From CAYOZN01 sp964408455 (lineage in GTDB: Bacteria > Planctomycetota > Phycisphaerae > UBA1845 > UTPLA1): 64,000 nucleotides of DNA. Below are positions 35,901 through 44,287 of this stretch, in pieces. The first letter of the stretch is position 1. Each line of letters begins with the position of its first letter. The translations under genes were made by a program, and so were the position numbers. The notes beneath the pieces are model-generated. The model was given only the letters and a program-made list of their open reading frames with translations, made no database searches and was not told the DNA's origin. Where the stretch lies: positions 1-64,000 of the forward strand of contig CAYOZN010000027.1 of assembly GCA_964408455.1 (NCBI GenBank), read 5' to 3'.

Positions 35901-36692
35901 CTCCGGCGTGCCGATCAGCCGCCCGGTCTCGGTGTACAGCGTCCGCTCGGTCAGCCGCCCGATGGTCGCCTTGGCGATGCCAAAGTCAATCACCTTGGGC
36001 ACAGGCTTGCCGTCATTCAACGTGACGAGAATGTTGGATGGCTTCAGATCGCGGTGGATGATGCCCTTCTGATGGGCATGCTGCACCGCCTGGCAGATGT
36101 CCATGAACAGCTTCAGCCGGTCCTTGATGCGCAGCCGCGACGTGTCGCAGTAGTCATTCACCGCCACGCCGGCCACATGCTCCATCACGAAATAGGGCCG
36201 GCCGCCGGGCGTCGCCCCGGCGTCGAACACGCGGGCGATGCACGGATGGTCCATCATCGCCAAGGCCTGCCGCTCGGCCTCGAAGCGGGCCAGCACCTCG
36301 CGCGTGTCCATTCCCTGCTTGACGATCTTCAGCGCCACCTTCCGCCGCACGGGGGACTTCTGCTCGGCGACCCAAACTTCGCCGAACCCGCCCTCGCCAA
36401 TCTGCTCCAACAGGCGATAGCGGCCGATGACCTCGCCGGGCGTACCGATCGGCGTTCGGCGAATGGTAGACTCCTCTGTTCCTGCCATGCCTTCAGGTCG
36501 TGGTGCTGCCGGCTCTTCTGCGGAGGCGATGGACTCGCGAACAGAATTCGCACGGAGAAGGGACTCCACTTCGCGCCGCAACTCATCGTCGCCACCACAC
36601 TGTTGATCAAGAAGCGCAGCCTGCTCTTCGGCGGGAACGGCAGACGCCGCGTGAAAGATGGCCTTGATTTTGTCCCAGCGAGATTCCTGCAT
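32976..36692 (-). CDS. Ser/Thr protein kinase with WD40-like propeller and TPR sensor region
   Basis: 1238 residues. A short N-terminal domain typical of planctomycete kinases (AEEQAALLDQQCGGDDELRR) is followed by a complete Hanks-type kinase domain: GEGGFGEVW near residue 97, VALKIVK, HRDLKPSN near 215, DFGIAK and GTPEYMSPEQ. A membrane segment (AAAGVIAAVLMGATVVSVAA, ~430) leads to an extracytoplasmic part with degenerate WD40 repeats (for example VTHVQFSPDGKTVLTLHGNG) and C-terminal TPRs. The upstream ECF sigma gene ends 12 bases away, so they form one cassette. The kinase half is clearly more GC-rich than the WD40/TPR half, suggesting a mosaic gene. Confidence 0.9.
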   Translation of the reverse strand: MQESRWDKIKAIFHAASAVPAEEQAALLDQQCGGDDELRREVESLLRANSVRESIASAEEPAAPRPEGMAGTEESTIRRTPIGTPGEVIGRYRLLEQIGEGGFGEVWVAEQKSPVRRKVALKIVKQGMDTREVLARFEAERQALAMMDHPCIARVFDAGATPGGRPYFVMEHVAGVAVNDYCDTSRLRIKDRLKLFMDICQAVQHAHQKGIIHRDLKPSNILVTLNDGKPVPKVIDFGIAKATIGRLTERTLYTETGRLIGTPEYMSPEQAGTTGLDVDTRADIYSLGVILYQLLTGTLPFDAKTLRGAGFDGIARIIREQEPPKPSTRLSTMVAEPVNRRDGAMPDTLARSHGVDIHTLTRELRGDLDWITLKALEKDRSRRYESASALAADVMRHLTGEPVVAAPPSVGYRVKKFVRRYKGQVAAAGVIAAVLMGATVVSVAAWRHAEKGWQQAEAEKQRADEKAAEAELEAYVANIGAAQQALAAYNWPEARAKLQLCPPHLREWEWHLLQQKTGSILYSIPEVDFIRFNHASTRILVASGRWVRIYDASNGNPLGQPLLHESDIVFAHFDGDSDTILTGTHNDIVRRFDSHGSLVDQTESTRFRFQDSAENYVLAFHKSDVGFQLLDLKLQPIGCYIGDSVGSADVSRNRSHVAVICDDTVRLCSGNDHAPMLLQHTAHVDSVQFSPTNEHVLTLSYLDGAKIWDLKGNLLTTLCENVESYSNDLSISERRFIEAGNGDVTHVQFSPDGKTVLTLHGNGMARLWTLNGEEVMPPLMHDSIEAAAFSPDGTLLATLSSDNQVSLWSRSGCLLGNIMLPSLGVGVQRLRFSSDGTKIIAEIDGDIFMIDGHNLDWPEKRLIREHASLEVDVLLSNELLSGPGMLQDSYSVPYAATQLGSSRRAEIIDERSVGIFNSKRVHLVTLRLDRIVTGLQSTKDGSQLVARLVDGSAFVWDIRGREARQFELASRDNNREAASAFVKSLLASEAVPIDQLSSRIFNDSSIDADLRLARLEVLKREIACIMEQAREAFEKLVRCYVAPSRIRQAIERAHNDGQYSARVLEVLAKNLDTFSADYFKLNLAAFNVVRRSDEAPDRIDAALEAVQAATALQPNNADVLSTLGVALFRDGQYADAVKMLELSERQFFVTNSQFEPQPRVPQKPINWAVIAMARAKLGQKDESHLALETCRMLMRDAALATGVDNQVFLREAEALVEAPGWAAGPPKQATSRPATRGQ

Positions 36693-36704
36693 GACCAGGC
36701 CCGT

Positions 36705-37286
36705 TCAATCGGCACCACGTTGCCGTAATTCCCTTTGTAACCAAGCCTTGGCGAACTTCCAGTCGTTCTTCACCGTTCGCTCCGACACCCCCAAAATGGC
36801 CGCTACCTCCTGAATCGACAGTCCCGCGAAGAAGCGCAGCCCTACCACCTCGGCCATTCGAGGATCCTGATCCTTCAAGCGAGAAAGTGCTTCGTTGAGT
36901 GCAAGTATTTCTTTCTCGTCCGCGACCGAGTCGGCAGCCAGGCTGGCGGCCACGTCCAGTTCAAGCCGAACACGCCCGCCACCACGCTTCACGCAGCCCC
37001 GCGCGCGGGCGTGGTCGAGCACAATCTGCCTCATCGCCTCAACTGCGGCTGCATAGAAATGCCGGCGACCTTCCCACGGCTTGTCGCGCGGCCCGGCCAG
37101 CTTCAGGTACACCTCGTGCACCAACGCTGTTGCAGAAAGCGTGTGTCCTGTGCGCTCGGTCGTCATGTGCATCTGAGCAACCGCCCGCAGTTGCTGATAA
37201 AGATGCTCGAACAACGCAGCATCAAGAGGGGCTCGGTTGTGCTGTTGCGGTTCGTTGCCAGATGATGGTGAGCCCGGTTGCGCCAC
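36705..37286 (-). CDS. ECF sigma factor, TIGR02999-type
   Basis: 193 residues. Region 2 carries the group's hallmark HTLSATALVHEVYLKLAG and RRHFYAAAVEAMRQIVLDHA. Region 4 has LSIQEVAAILGVSERTVKND, the DNA-binding helix-turn-helix. This planctomycete-expanded group is usually encoded beside a TPR-containing Ser/Thr kinase, as here (kinase gene 12 bases downstream). Probable model: the kinase senses an external cue and adjusts the sigma factor. No anti-sigma factor with a zinc-binding domain is adjacent. The target promoters cannot be read from this window. Confidence 0.92.
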   Translation of the reverse strand: MAQPGSPSSGNEPQQHNRAPLDAALFEHLYQQLRAVAQMHMTTERTGHTLSATALVHEVYLKLAGPRDKPWEGRRHFYAAAVEAMRQIVLDHARARGCVKRGGGRVRLELDVAASLAADSVADEKEILALNEALSRLKDQDPRMAEVVGLRFFAGLSIQEVAAILGVSERTVKNDWKFAKAWLQRELRQRGAD

Positions 37287-37405
37287 GGTTTTATGTTAAG
37301 ATGACAGCGTTATGGCAGACAAGGCTTGACGAGCAACGATTGTCCTTCCACCCGCTGGAATCACGCCCCTTCCCGCCCTGCTACGATCGTGCATGTGGTG
37401 CCCTC

Positions 37406-37729
37406 ATGCCGATGAAGCCACGCACGTTTCGACCCTTCCACCAGCCTACTACCCCGCCACGCCTCTCGGCCCATCGGCGCGGCTACGGCCGGCGCTGGGA
37501 GAAACTGGCCCGCTGCTTCCTGGCTGCCAACCCGCTCTGCGTCGATCCGTTCGGCGATCATGCGGGTCGCGTGGTGCCGGCCGAGTGCGTCGACCACATC
37601 GTGCCACGCGCCCGGGGCGGGACCGACGACCTGTCGAATCTTCAGGCGCTCTGTGCCCGGTGTCACTCGAAGAAGACCTGCAAGTACGACGGCGGCCTGG
37701 GGCTGCCGAAACACGAGGGCTGCGGGTAG
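37406..37729 (+). CDS. HNH endonuclease, phage type
   Basis: 107 residues. Core motif VDHIVPRARGGTDDLSNLQA followed by LCARCHSKKT, the His-Asn-His beta-beta-alpha metal fold with the accompanying Cys pairs. Small HNH proteins of this kind are encoded immediately upstream of the terminase genes in many tailed phages and take part in packaging. A short sequence resembling the N-terminus of a terminase small subunit follows at 37907. An alternative ATG two codons downstream is possible; earlier parts of the open frame lie over the sigma gene and are discarded. Likely a prophage remnant. Confidence 0.85.
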   Translation: MPMKPRTFRPFHQPTTPPRLSAHRRGYGRRWEKLARCFLAANPLCVDPFGDHAGRVVPAECVDHIVPRARGGTDDLSNLQALCARCHSKKTCKYDGGLGLPKHEGCG

Positions 37730-37906
37730 CCGGTCGCGGGCAGCCGATTCCTCGGTGACCGGGGGGGATAGCAGAAAGTATTGCTCATCCGATGCGGACC
37801 AATTGGCCACCACGCAGATTTTTTCGAGGGTTTTGTATAGGCGGGGGTATCCCGCTGGGGCCGGGGGGTTGATGCCACGGCGCTGACGCTCGCGAAGTTG
37901 TGACCG

Positions 37907-38014
37907 ATGGGACGACGTGGCCCGGTACCGACGCCGACGGCCGTGCTGGAAAAGTGCGGCAGCTCGCTGGTCTGTTGCGGGCGCCGCACAATGCACGACG
38001 AGCGCCGTGGATGA
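37907..38014 (+). pseudogene. Possible terminase small-subunit N-terminal remnant
   Basis: 35 codons starting MGRRGPVPTPTAVLEK, which resembles the opening of P27-type phage terminase small subunits (x-RGPxPTPTALK). Homology ends after about 15 residues and a stop follows. Its position after an HNH gene supports the reading. The rest of 37730-38015 shows nothing. Confidence 0.4.
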
Positions 38015-38015
38015 A

Positions 38016-40112
38016 TCACTCGCTCCAGGGCAATTCCGCGCTGCTGGACTTTTCAATCAGCATGATCGCCTTCTCAAGCCGGTGATCATCCTGGCGGAAA
38101 CGCGTTCGGCAAATGTCGAGCGCTTGAAGAGCGGAAGCTCGGGCCATCTCCGGCCGGTCAATCGCTAGTTCTGCTTCCGCCATTCCAAGGAGGGCTCGAG
38201 CGCGAAGTGGATGAGATTCTCGGACTAGAGAATCCTCGATCGCAAGGGCATTTGTGAACGCATCATGCGCCGCCTGGAATAATTGACAAGCCAGCATGAT
38301 TTCGCCCCAGAGTACTCCGGGTTCAACAAGTTGCGAGCGGCCGACGGAGATTCTCTCAAGTTGCTCGATGGCATCCTGTCCAATCGCTTCCGCCTCCTCG
38401 CATCGATTCTGGCCCGCGTACGCTCTGGCTACATGCAACTGCGCCAGCCAGCTCTCCGCATGATCGTTGCCAAGGCGATCGCGGCGAATGAGATGTGCCT
38501 GTTCAAACAGCCGTGTGGCACCTTCCATATCGCCTCGTATCCACTTAATCTTCGCAAGGCCGGTCAGAGCGCTGGCAAGCTTGGGGTGATCATTGGCGAA
38601 CAATTTGCGCCAGACTGCCATTGCCTGTTCAAAATACCGCTCAGCATCGTCGAGCTGCGCCAGTTCCATCAGTACCGACCCGAGATTCTGCGCCGCATAC
38701 GCGCAGCCAGGATGCCAGGCATTTTCAGGCAGGTACCATTCGTCATAAACAAGGCGGGCGAATTCAAGGGCCTCATCGAAGCGCCCTTCGTCCCTGAGGA
38801 ACATCGCATAATTATTGCGCGTCAGCGCACACCTTCCTCCGGGCGCCGTGCGCCTTTCCATCTCAATTGAATCGAGATAAAGCCGCTCGGCCTCGTCCCG
38901 TTCGTCGCGGAGGACCAGCGTACCGGCCAGGTCGGACATGGCATGAGCAAGTTCGAGGGAGCCGTGAACTCCAAAGACCTTTCTGAGCACGCTTACCTGC
39001 TGACGATAATGCGCTTCTGCACCGACAGTGTCGCCGCGCTGCAAGGCAATTTCGCCCAGGTCCCTCAAGGTCATGGCGACATCAAAGTGGTCGTCGCCAA
39101 GCGTCGCGCGCTGGAGAGCAAGCGTTTCCTCCAACAAGGGCGCCGCCTCGTCATATCGCCCCGCCTGAACCAGTAACATGGCAATCGTCTGCTGTGTACC
39201 GGCCACGCTCGGGTGGCTACCCAGCGCCGTTCGCCGAATGTCCAATGCGCGTCTGAGAAGGACAAGGCCCTCGTCATAATCTCCAGTATGCGCAGTATAA
39301 AGCGCCAGGAATTCAAGACTCTCCGCCACGTCAGGGTGGCTTTCGCCCAGCAACTCCACTCGAAGTTGATATGCCGCCTTTGCCAGCTCGACGGCTTGGA
39401 CATCTTGTCGCTGAGAGCGCAGCCGCGCCATCTGGTGCAGAGACGCGGCATACGACGGACTTCGTTCTCCCAGCGCTTCACGTCGCAGGCGCAGCGCAGC
39501 ATCCAGGTGCGGCTCCGCGTCGTCAGTTTCCCGCAGGGAAAGATATGCACGGCCGATGGCATCGTGGACCGCAGCCTGGGCCGTTGGTATCCCGGCCAAT
39601 TCGGTGTCGATCCTGGCGGCGGTGCGGTGCAGCAACTCGCGCATCGGTACCTGCACGCCGAGATTCGTCGGGTTCAATTCCATCAGCATACTGGTCAGGA
39701 ACCGGTTGGCCTGCTCCGACCGTCCTGCGGCAACCTCGGCGGCGTCCCGCTCTCGCCGGATTTCGGCGGCCTGCAAGACAAATACGACTGCCGAGGCGAC
39801 CAGCGTCAGCAGCAGGGCCAGCGCCAGCGCACTGATGGCCTTGTGCCGCACCGCAAACTTTCGCAGCATGTAAACCGTGCTCGGTGGCCGCGCGGAAATC
39901 GGCCGGCGATCGAGAAAGCGCAACAGGTCCTGGCGCAAATCGACCGCGCTCTGATATCGCCGCTGCGGCTCCTTTTCCAGCGCCTTCAGCACAATGCACT
40001 CGAGGTCCCCGCGGAGATCGCTTCGCCAGTTCAGCCGCCGCGTCGCCTGCCGCCACACCGCCATGTCCAACAGTGCCGCGCCGCCTTGCCCGCCGGATTC
40101 GTCCTCACCCAA
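38016..40112 (-). CDS. TPR protein derived from a Ser/Thr kinase that lost its catalytic domain
   Basis: Up to 698 residues. The first ~50 residues are only the end of a kinase C-lobe (LRGDLECIVLKALEKEPQRR, then YQSAVDLRQDLLRFL), the same place that precedes the membrane segment in the intact kinases here. P-loop, catalytic HRDLKPxN and DFG are all missing. After the membrane segment (ISALALALLLTLVASAVVFV) come about a dozen TPRs of the TPR_12 type (LGESHPDVAESLEFLALYTA). An in-frame TGA lies just upstream and the sequence abuts the stop of the dockerin gene, so a deletion or an assembly join removed the rest. Start codon uncertain (TTG). Could be a pseudogene or a kinase-less membrane TPR protein. 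Confidence 0.7.
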   Translation of the reverse strand: MGEDESGGQGGAALLDMAVWRQATRRLNWRSDLRGDLECIVLKALEKEPQRRYQSAVDLRQDLLRFLDRRPISARPPSTVYMLRKFAVRHKAISALALALLLTLVASAVVFVLQAAEIRRERDAAEVAAGRSEQANRFLTSMLMELNPTNLGVQVPMRELLHRTAARIDTELAGIPTAQAAVHDAIGRAYLSLRETDDAEPHLDAALRLRREALGERSPSYAASLHQMARLRSQRQDVQAVELAKAAYQLRVELLGESHPDVAESLEFLALYTAHTGDYDEGLVLLRRALDIRRTALGSHPSVAGTQQTIAMLLVQAGRYDEAAPLLEETLALQRATLGDDHFDVAMTLRDLGEIALQRGDTVGAEAHYRQQVSVLRKVFGVHGSLELAHAMSDLAGTLVLRDERDEAERLYLDSIEMERRTAPGGRCALTRNNYAMFLRDEGRFDEALEFARLVYDEWYLPENAWHPGCAYAAQNLGSVLMELAQLDDAERYFEQAMAVWRKLFANDHPKLASALTGLAKIKWIRGDMEGATRLFEQAHLIRRDRLGNDHAESWLAQLHVARAYAGQNRCEEAEAIGQDAIEQLERISVGRSQLVEPGVLWGEIMLACQLFQAAHDAFTNALAIEDSLVRESHPLRARALLGMAEAELAIDRPEMARASALQALDICRTRFRQDDHRLEKAIMLIEKSSSAELPWSE

Positions 40113-40140
40113 GGGGGGTGCCGCGCTCGATCACGAGTGG

Positions 40141-43100
40141 CTATAAAAGCAACAACACAAAATCCTGGATGTCATCAATGTCTGTCGCACCGTCTGAATT
40201 GACGTCCGCGGTGTCGCAGTTCGGCCCGCTGTTCAAAATGCAATCGACGAATGGCTGTACATCCGTGCCGTCGATGTCGCCATCGCCGTTGAGATCGCCC
40301 GGCGCGGAATCCGGCGTGCAGGTGATCGCTTCGCACGCAAGACCGTTATGCCAGGCATTGCCAAGGATGCAGTCGAACTGCGTAACGGGATCGAGGCAAC
40401 TGCCGTCGGCAAAGCAACATGCGCCAGTCGGCTCAACTTGCGAAAAGTCCTTGAAGAAGAGCCCGGTCCCGAGGTGCTGTCCGCTGCCGGTTCGCACATT
40501 GGAGCGCAGGATAATCCTGCCGCCGGACAGCAGAACCGCGGCGTCGGCGATCACGGGATGGATGAAGGAGTCGTCGTCAAAAGCACCGTTGCCGTTCAGA
40601 TCGACCGGCTCACCTTCCCGAAGGATCACTCGCGGCGCGCCATCCGTTGGATACGCGACCACGATTGACTCAGACATCGTGTTGCGGCCTCCGATCACGT
40701 ACTGCCCGGAGCTGTCGCCGAGCACGAACAAGTGCTGATCCCAATTCTCTGCCGAACCTGGGAACAATGGCTCGCCTTCCAGCGACACCGTTTGACCGTT
40801 TCGAAGCACGAAGGACAGGCCCTGGGCGGCGCCACGCGCATACCAGTCGCCGTTGTGCGCCAGGTAAGTCCCACCGAAACCGCCATCGCTGACCAGCCCG
40901 GGCGCCACTTCCTGACCCTCCTGAAAGACGACCTGCCCGTTGATCGTCAACACGTCATCACTGGTCGCGCTGCCTTCCAGATCGCCTCGCAGCAGCGTGT
41001 GCTGTCCGCTCCCTGTCACATACAGACCGGTACGGATCACATCGGTCTCGTTCGAAAAGTTGTCCCACGCGGCCATGCCGCCGCCCGTCTGATTGGTCGG
41101 AATCGTCACGCCTTCCTGCGCCAACACCGAAAACGATTGTCCAAAATCCGTACTTTTCAGAATATAGTGATCGGTGTTGTTCGGTCCGGTCGTATCGACG
41201 GACAAGTATATCGTGCCGTCATCTGAGATCACCATCTGCGAAATGATGTTGCTGAAGGACACACCCTGTCCCGGCAACGCGTCGTTTTGCAGCGCAATCA
41301 CACTCAACGAACCGCCGCCGCCCGGGAGCGTGTCGCCATCGCCCCTGACACCCGCCTCCAGATTGCCTGGAACGGTTCTCGTAGCGAAGGCAAACTCGCC
41401 ATTCACGTTCACGCCGATCTTTGAATCCATCGCGCCGACCGTCTCGCCGGGAATGTCGATCGTCGAGACTCCCTCCCGCACCACGGTCTGTAGATTGCTT
41501 CGCGTGCCCAGAATGATAATGTCGCTGGTCGATGCATCGCCGTCGAGCACCGACTTGAAGGCAATCGTGTTCTCGTCCGAAGCGACATACGGCTTGAAGA
41601 CCGTCGTAATCCGCCCGTCGCTGACGCCCGGGGCCTGTGTCGTCGAGAGTTGTTGGCCCACACCCTGCTCGATCTGCACCGTCGTGATCAGCGGCACCGG
41701 CGTGCCGTCGGTGCTGTCCGCCTGATTGAGGCTCAGCGATGCCGAATTATTCGCCAGGTCCAGATCCGTCAGGCCAGTGGGGACGCCGACGGAACCGTCG
41801 ATGATCACGATCGAATTCCCAGGTGTGATCGGCGTCAGAACAATCTGTCCCGTTACATCTTCTTCCAGTGTCAGCAGCACCGTGCCGGTCACCAGCCCCC
41901 CGTTTGGCGAACCGTCGTGCGTGCCCAGGTCCGTCGAGTCGACCTGGAGATCGGCCGGCACCGTGACGACAAACGGAATATTCGCTGCGTCACACGGGCC
42001 GTCGTTGATGATATGCACGGTCAAAACGAATGACTGATCCGTAATCAGCGGCGAGTGATTTGACGTCAGCATCATGCGGAGATCTGCATATTCTCCGACG
42101 AGCGTCGTCTCGGTATCGCTGTTGTTGGAGGTGTCGGGATCGGCCTGGTCGGCGATAATGTCTGCCGACAGTGTCGACGTCCCGACCTGCGGCACCTGCG
42201 CCGCTATTCGGAAGCGCCGGGCCGTGGTGCTGGCAAGATCACCGGCCATGATCGTGAAAGTGCCGCCGCTCGGCGAGCCGTCGTGCACGACGTCCGCGCT
42301 GGACTGGCTCGCGTCGAAGATCATGTCGCCGCCGAGTGTGCCGGAAATCAGGACGTTGGTCAGCGTCGACGTGCGGCTGCGATTCATGGCCGTCAGTTGG
42401 TAAATGGCGGTCCCGTTTGTTGCGATGGGATCTGTCCGGTCTTTGATGTGCAGCTCCGCATCGCCATCTTGCGTCGTCGTGACGATGGTGTAAATCTGGG
42501 GATCGCGCGTCTGTCGGAAATCGTAATTTTCGGTAAATGTGCGAATGTGTTGAACGCCGTCCGCGGAATGAATGACGGCAATCGGTTCGGACTTGAATTC
42601 CTTCCCGTTGATGTTCATTGCATCGTGGAAATGGACCATGTTGACGGTATACGTGTCCAGCACATAACTGAGCGTCGCAGGGGAGTAATAAACCGAAATG
42701 TCCTTGTAATCGTCGGTCCTGATCTGCACGCCGGTTGGTAGCGCAAAATCGTCCGCCGGGCCCGCAATCACCGGACCACTGTTGCCCATGGTGTTGGAAT
42801 AACTGCCCGAGCCCGGCGACATGCTCTGCGGGTGCTGCACCAGCGAATGCCGTCCGCACTCGATCGTCACCATCTCCCCGGGATTCAGGCCGCAATGCCG
42901 GCCGCAGCCGCCGTTCACGCAGCCGTCCGCGTCCACCATGCGCGATTCGGTAAATGGCTGCCCCCGCACCGTGGTTGTAATCTGCGTGGCCGTGTCGCCA
43001 AGCGGAATGTCGTCTGTGTATGAGCCGAACAAAAACGCGCTGATGAAACACTCAGGATCGTCGTCGTCGATCAGCATGTCGCCGTCATTGTCGAATCCAT

Positions 43101-43431
43101 CGGAGCAGTTGGGACCGAACTCACGGCAGTATAGATATCCGGCGCAATCCGGATCATCGCAATCGATTAGACCGTCGCCGTCGTTGTCCATGAGATCGTC
43201 GCAGTATTCGCTGCAATCATCACAGGGATCGACGCCGCAGCAGTCCCCTTTATCCGCACAGTCCACCAGTCCGTCGCCGTCGTTGTCGATGCCGTCCGAG
43301 CAATCCGACTCGTGGCATCCGGGGTCCACGCCAGCCGCGCACACCAGCACCACCATGCAGAAAAGCGCCATTGCAGGGCCACTCACCAGCTTGGAATGCA
43401 GTTTACGTTCGGGCGATTTTCGCAGGCTCAT
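40141..43431 (-). CDS. Large secreted Cys-rich protein with Ca-binding repeats and dockerin-like tail
   Basis: About 1096 residues. Signal peptide (GPAMALFCMVVLVCAAGVDP). Then four copies of a C-S-D-G-x-D-N-D-G-D type repeat (DCSDGIDNDGDGLVDC, YCDDLMDNDGDGLIDC, NCSDGFDNDGDMLIDD), a thrombospondin-3-like calcium-binding pattern. A middle of DUF11-like beta domains and a possible propeller follow. Near the end come a GACC Cys module (PTGACCFADGSCLDPVTQFD) and a dockerin-like pair (DLNGDGDIDGTDVQPFVDCI, ADVNSDGATDIDDIQDFVLL). The ATG at 43431 has GGAG upstream. Probably cell-surface or extracellular; function unknown. Divergent from the next sigma factor. Confidence 0.82.
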   Translation of the reverse strand: MSLRKSPERKLHSKLVSGPAMALFCMVVLVCAAGVDPGCHESDCSDGIDNDGDGLVDCADKGDCCGVDPCDDCSEYCDDLMDNDGDGLIDCDDPDCAGYLYCREFGPNCSDGFDNDGDMLIDDDDPECFISAFLFGSYTDDIPLGDTATQITTTVRGQPFTESRMVDADGCVNGGCGRHCGLNPGEMVTIECGRHSLVQHPQSMSPGSGSYSNTMGNSGPVIAGPADDFALPTGVQIRTDDYKDISVYYSPATLSYVLDTYTVNMVHFHDAMNINGKEFKSEPIAVIHSADGVQHIRTFTENYDFRQTRDPQIYTIVTTTQDGDAELHIKDRTDPIATNGTAIYQLTAMNRSRTSTLTNVLISGTLGGDMIFDASQSSADVVHDGSPSGGTFTIMAGDLASTTARRFRIAAQVPQVGTSTLSADIIADQADPDTSNNSDTETTLVGEYADLRMMLTSNHSPLITDQSFVLTVHIINDGPCDAANIPFVVTVPADLQVDSTDLGTHDGSPNGGLVTGTVLLTLEEDVTGQIVLTPITPGNSIVIIDGSVGVPTGLTDLDLANNSASLSLNQADSTDGTPVPLITTVQIEQGVGQQLSTTQAPGVSDGRITTVFKPYVASDENTIAFKSVLDGDASTSDIIILGTRSNLQTVVREGVSTIDIPGETVGAMDSKIGVNVNGEFAFATRTVPGNLEAGVRGDGDTLPGGGGSLSVIALQNDALPGQGVSFSNIISQMVISDDGTIYLSVDTTGPNNTDHYILKSTDFGQSFSVLAQEGVTIPTNQTGGGMAAWDNFSNETDVIRTGLYVTGSGQHTLLRGDLEGSATSDDVLTINGQVVFQEGQEVAPGLVSDGGFGGTYLAHNGDWYARGAAQGLSFVLRNGQTVSLEGEPLFPGSAENWDQHLFVLGDSSGQYVIGGRNTMSESIVVAYPTDGAPRVILREGEPVDLNGNGAFDDDSFIHPVIADAAVLLSGGRIILRSNVRTGSGQHLGTGLFFKDFSQVEPTGACCFADGSCLDPVTQFDCILGNAWHNGLACEAITCTPDSAPGDLNGDGDIDGTDVQPFVDCILNSGPNCDTADVNSDGATDIDDIQDFVLLLL

Positions 43432-43622
43432 GGTTGCTTTCTCCGTTCGTTCGCGGAAGCGACCGTTTGCTCCCAACTCCCATTCCACAAACCGCCTGCG
43501 CCTTTCTCTGAAAAAATCGGACTATCTGCACGCTGACCGCTTTTTTCCGCCATTCGGCCCCGCGCCGGGGAGTCGCTCGTGGTACAATCGAGCCGTAAGC
43601 GGGCTGCCGAAAAAGGCGATCC

Positions 43623-44219
43623 ATGAACGACGACTGGGTCACAACGACCACCTTGCTCGCTCATTTGAGCGATCATTCCGATGGCGCGGCCTGGCGCCGC
43701 CTCGTCGATCGCTTTCACGAACCGGTCCGCCGATTCGCCGAGCGCACCGGCGTGCAAAGCCATGACGCCGACGACATCGCCCAGGAAGCAATCCTCGAGT
43801 TCGCCAGCGCCTATCGCGACGGCCGATACGACCGGACAAAGGGACGGCTCAGCCGTTGGCTGTTCGGCATCGCCTGGAACCACGTGCTCCGCTATCGCCA
43901 GTCCGCGGCCCGCCTCAACGCCAAAGTCGTCAGCGGCATGGGGACAGACTTCTGGCACGACGTCGCGGACCAGAACAACGCGGAGAACGTCTGGGAGCGT
44001 GAATGGGAGGAGGCCGTGCTGAGACGATGCATGCAGCGCGTCCGCAGCGAGTTTGCCCCGGACATTGTGCAAGCCTTTGAGGCCGCGGTGGCCGACGCGC
44101 GTCCGGCCGCGGAGGTGGCGGCGGAGCTGCATCTGTCCGTCAAGGCGATCTACAACGCCAAACACCGCGTCCTGACGCGAATCCGAACTCTTCGCGCCGA
44201 GATCGAAGAAATCGACTGA
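43623..44219 (+). CDS. ECF sigma factor
   Basis: 198 residues. Region 2 is recognisable (VQSHDADDIAQEAILEFASA, then KGRLSRWLFGIAWNHVLRYR) and region 4 ends in ELHLSVKAIYNAKHRVLTRI. It differs from the TIGR02999-type factors at 36705 and 51003 in lacking their HTLQPTALVHEAY motif. It is followed after 68 bases by a kinase whose N-terminus is a zinc-finger anti-sigma-like domain, which strongly suggests direct control of this sigma factor by that membrane kinase. Confidence 0.9.
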   Translation: MNDDWVTTTTLLAHLSDHSDGAAWRRLVDRFHEPVRRFAERTGVQSHDADDIAQEAILEFASAYRDGRYDRTKGRLSRWLFGIAWNHVLRYRQSAARLNAKVVSGMGTDFWHDVADQNNAENVWEREWEEAVLRRCMQRVRSEFAPDIVQAFEAAVADARPAAEVAAELHLSVKAIYNAKHRVLTRIRTLRAEIEEID

Positions 44220-44236
44220 CGTTTTGTGGAACACGT

Positions 44237-44274
44237 GCCGGCGGGGCGCCGGCGCGACAGCCGGCCTTCGCCGG
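44237..44274. repeat. Double REP-like palindrome between sigma factor and kinase genes
   Basis: Two adjacent stems: GCCGGCG-GGG-CGCCGGC (44237-44253) and CCGGC-CTTC-GCCGG (44261-44274). Same GC-rich style as the palindromes at 440-506 and 3513-3531. It ends 13 bases before the kinase start. Confidence 0.5.
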
Positions 44275-44287
44275 AAGTGATCATTCG

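Noticed and set aside
35619..36728. 369-codon plus-strand open frame opposite the kinase domain
   Set aside because: Antisense shadow of a complete Hanks-type kinase; Arg/His/Pro-rich without domains.
36899..37405. Long upstream part of the HNH open frame
   Set aside because: It runs antisense over the ECF sigma factor gene and has no similarity to HNH proteins; the ATG at 37406 gives a normal-length phage HNH protein.
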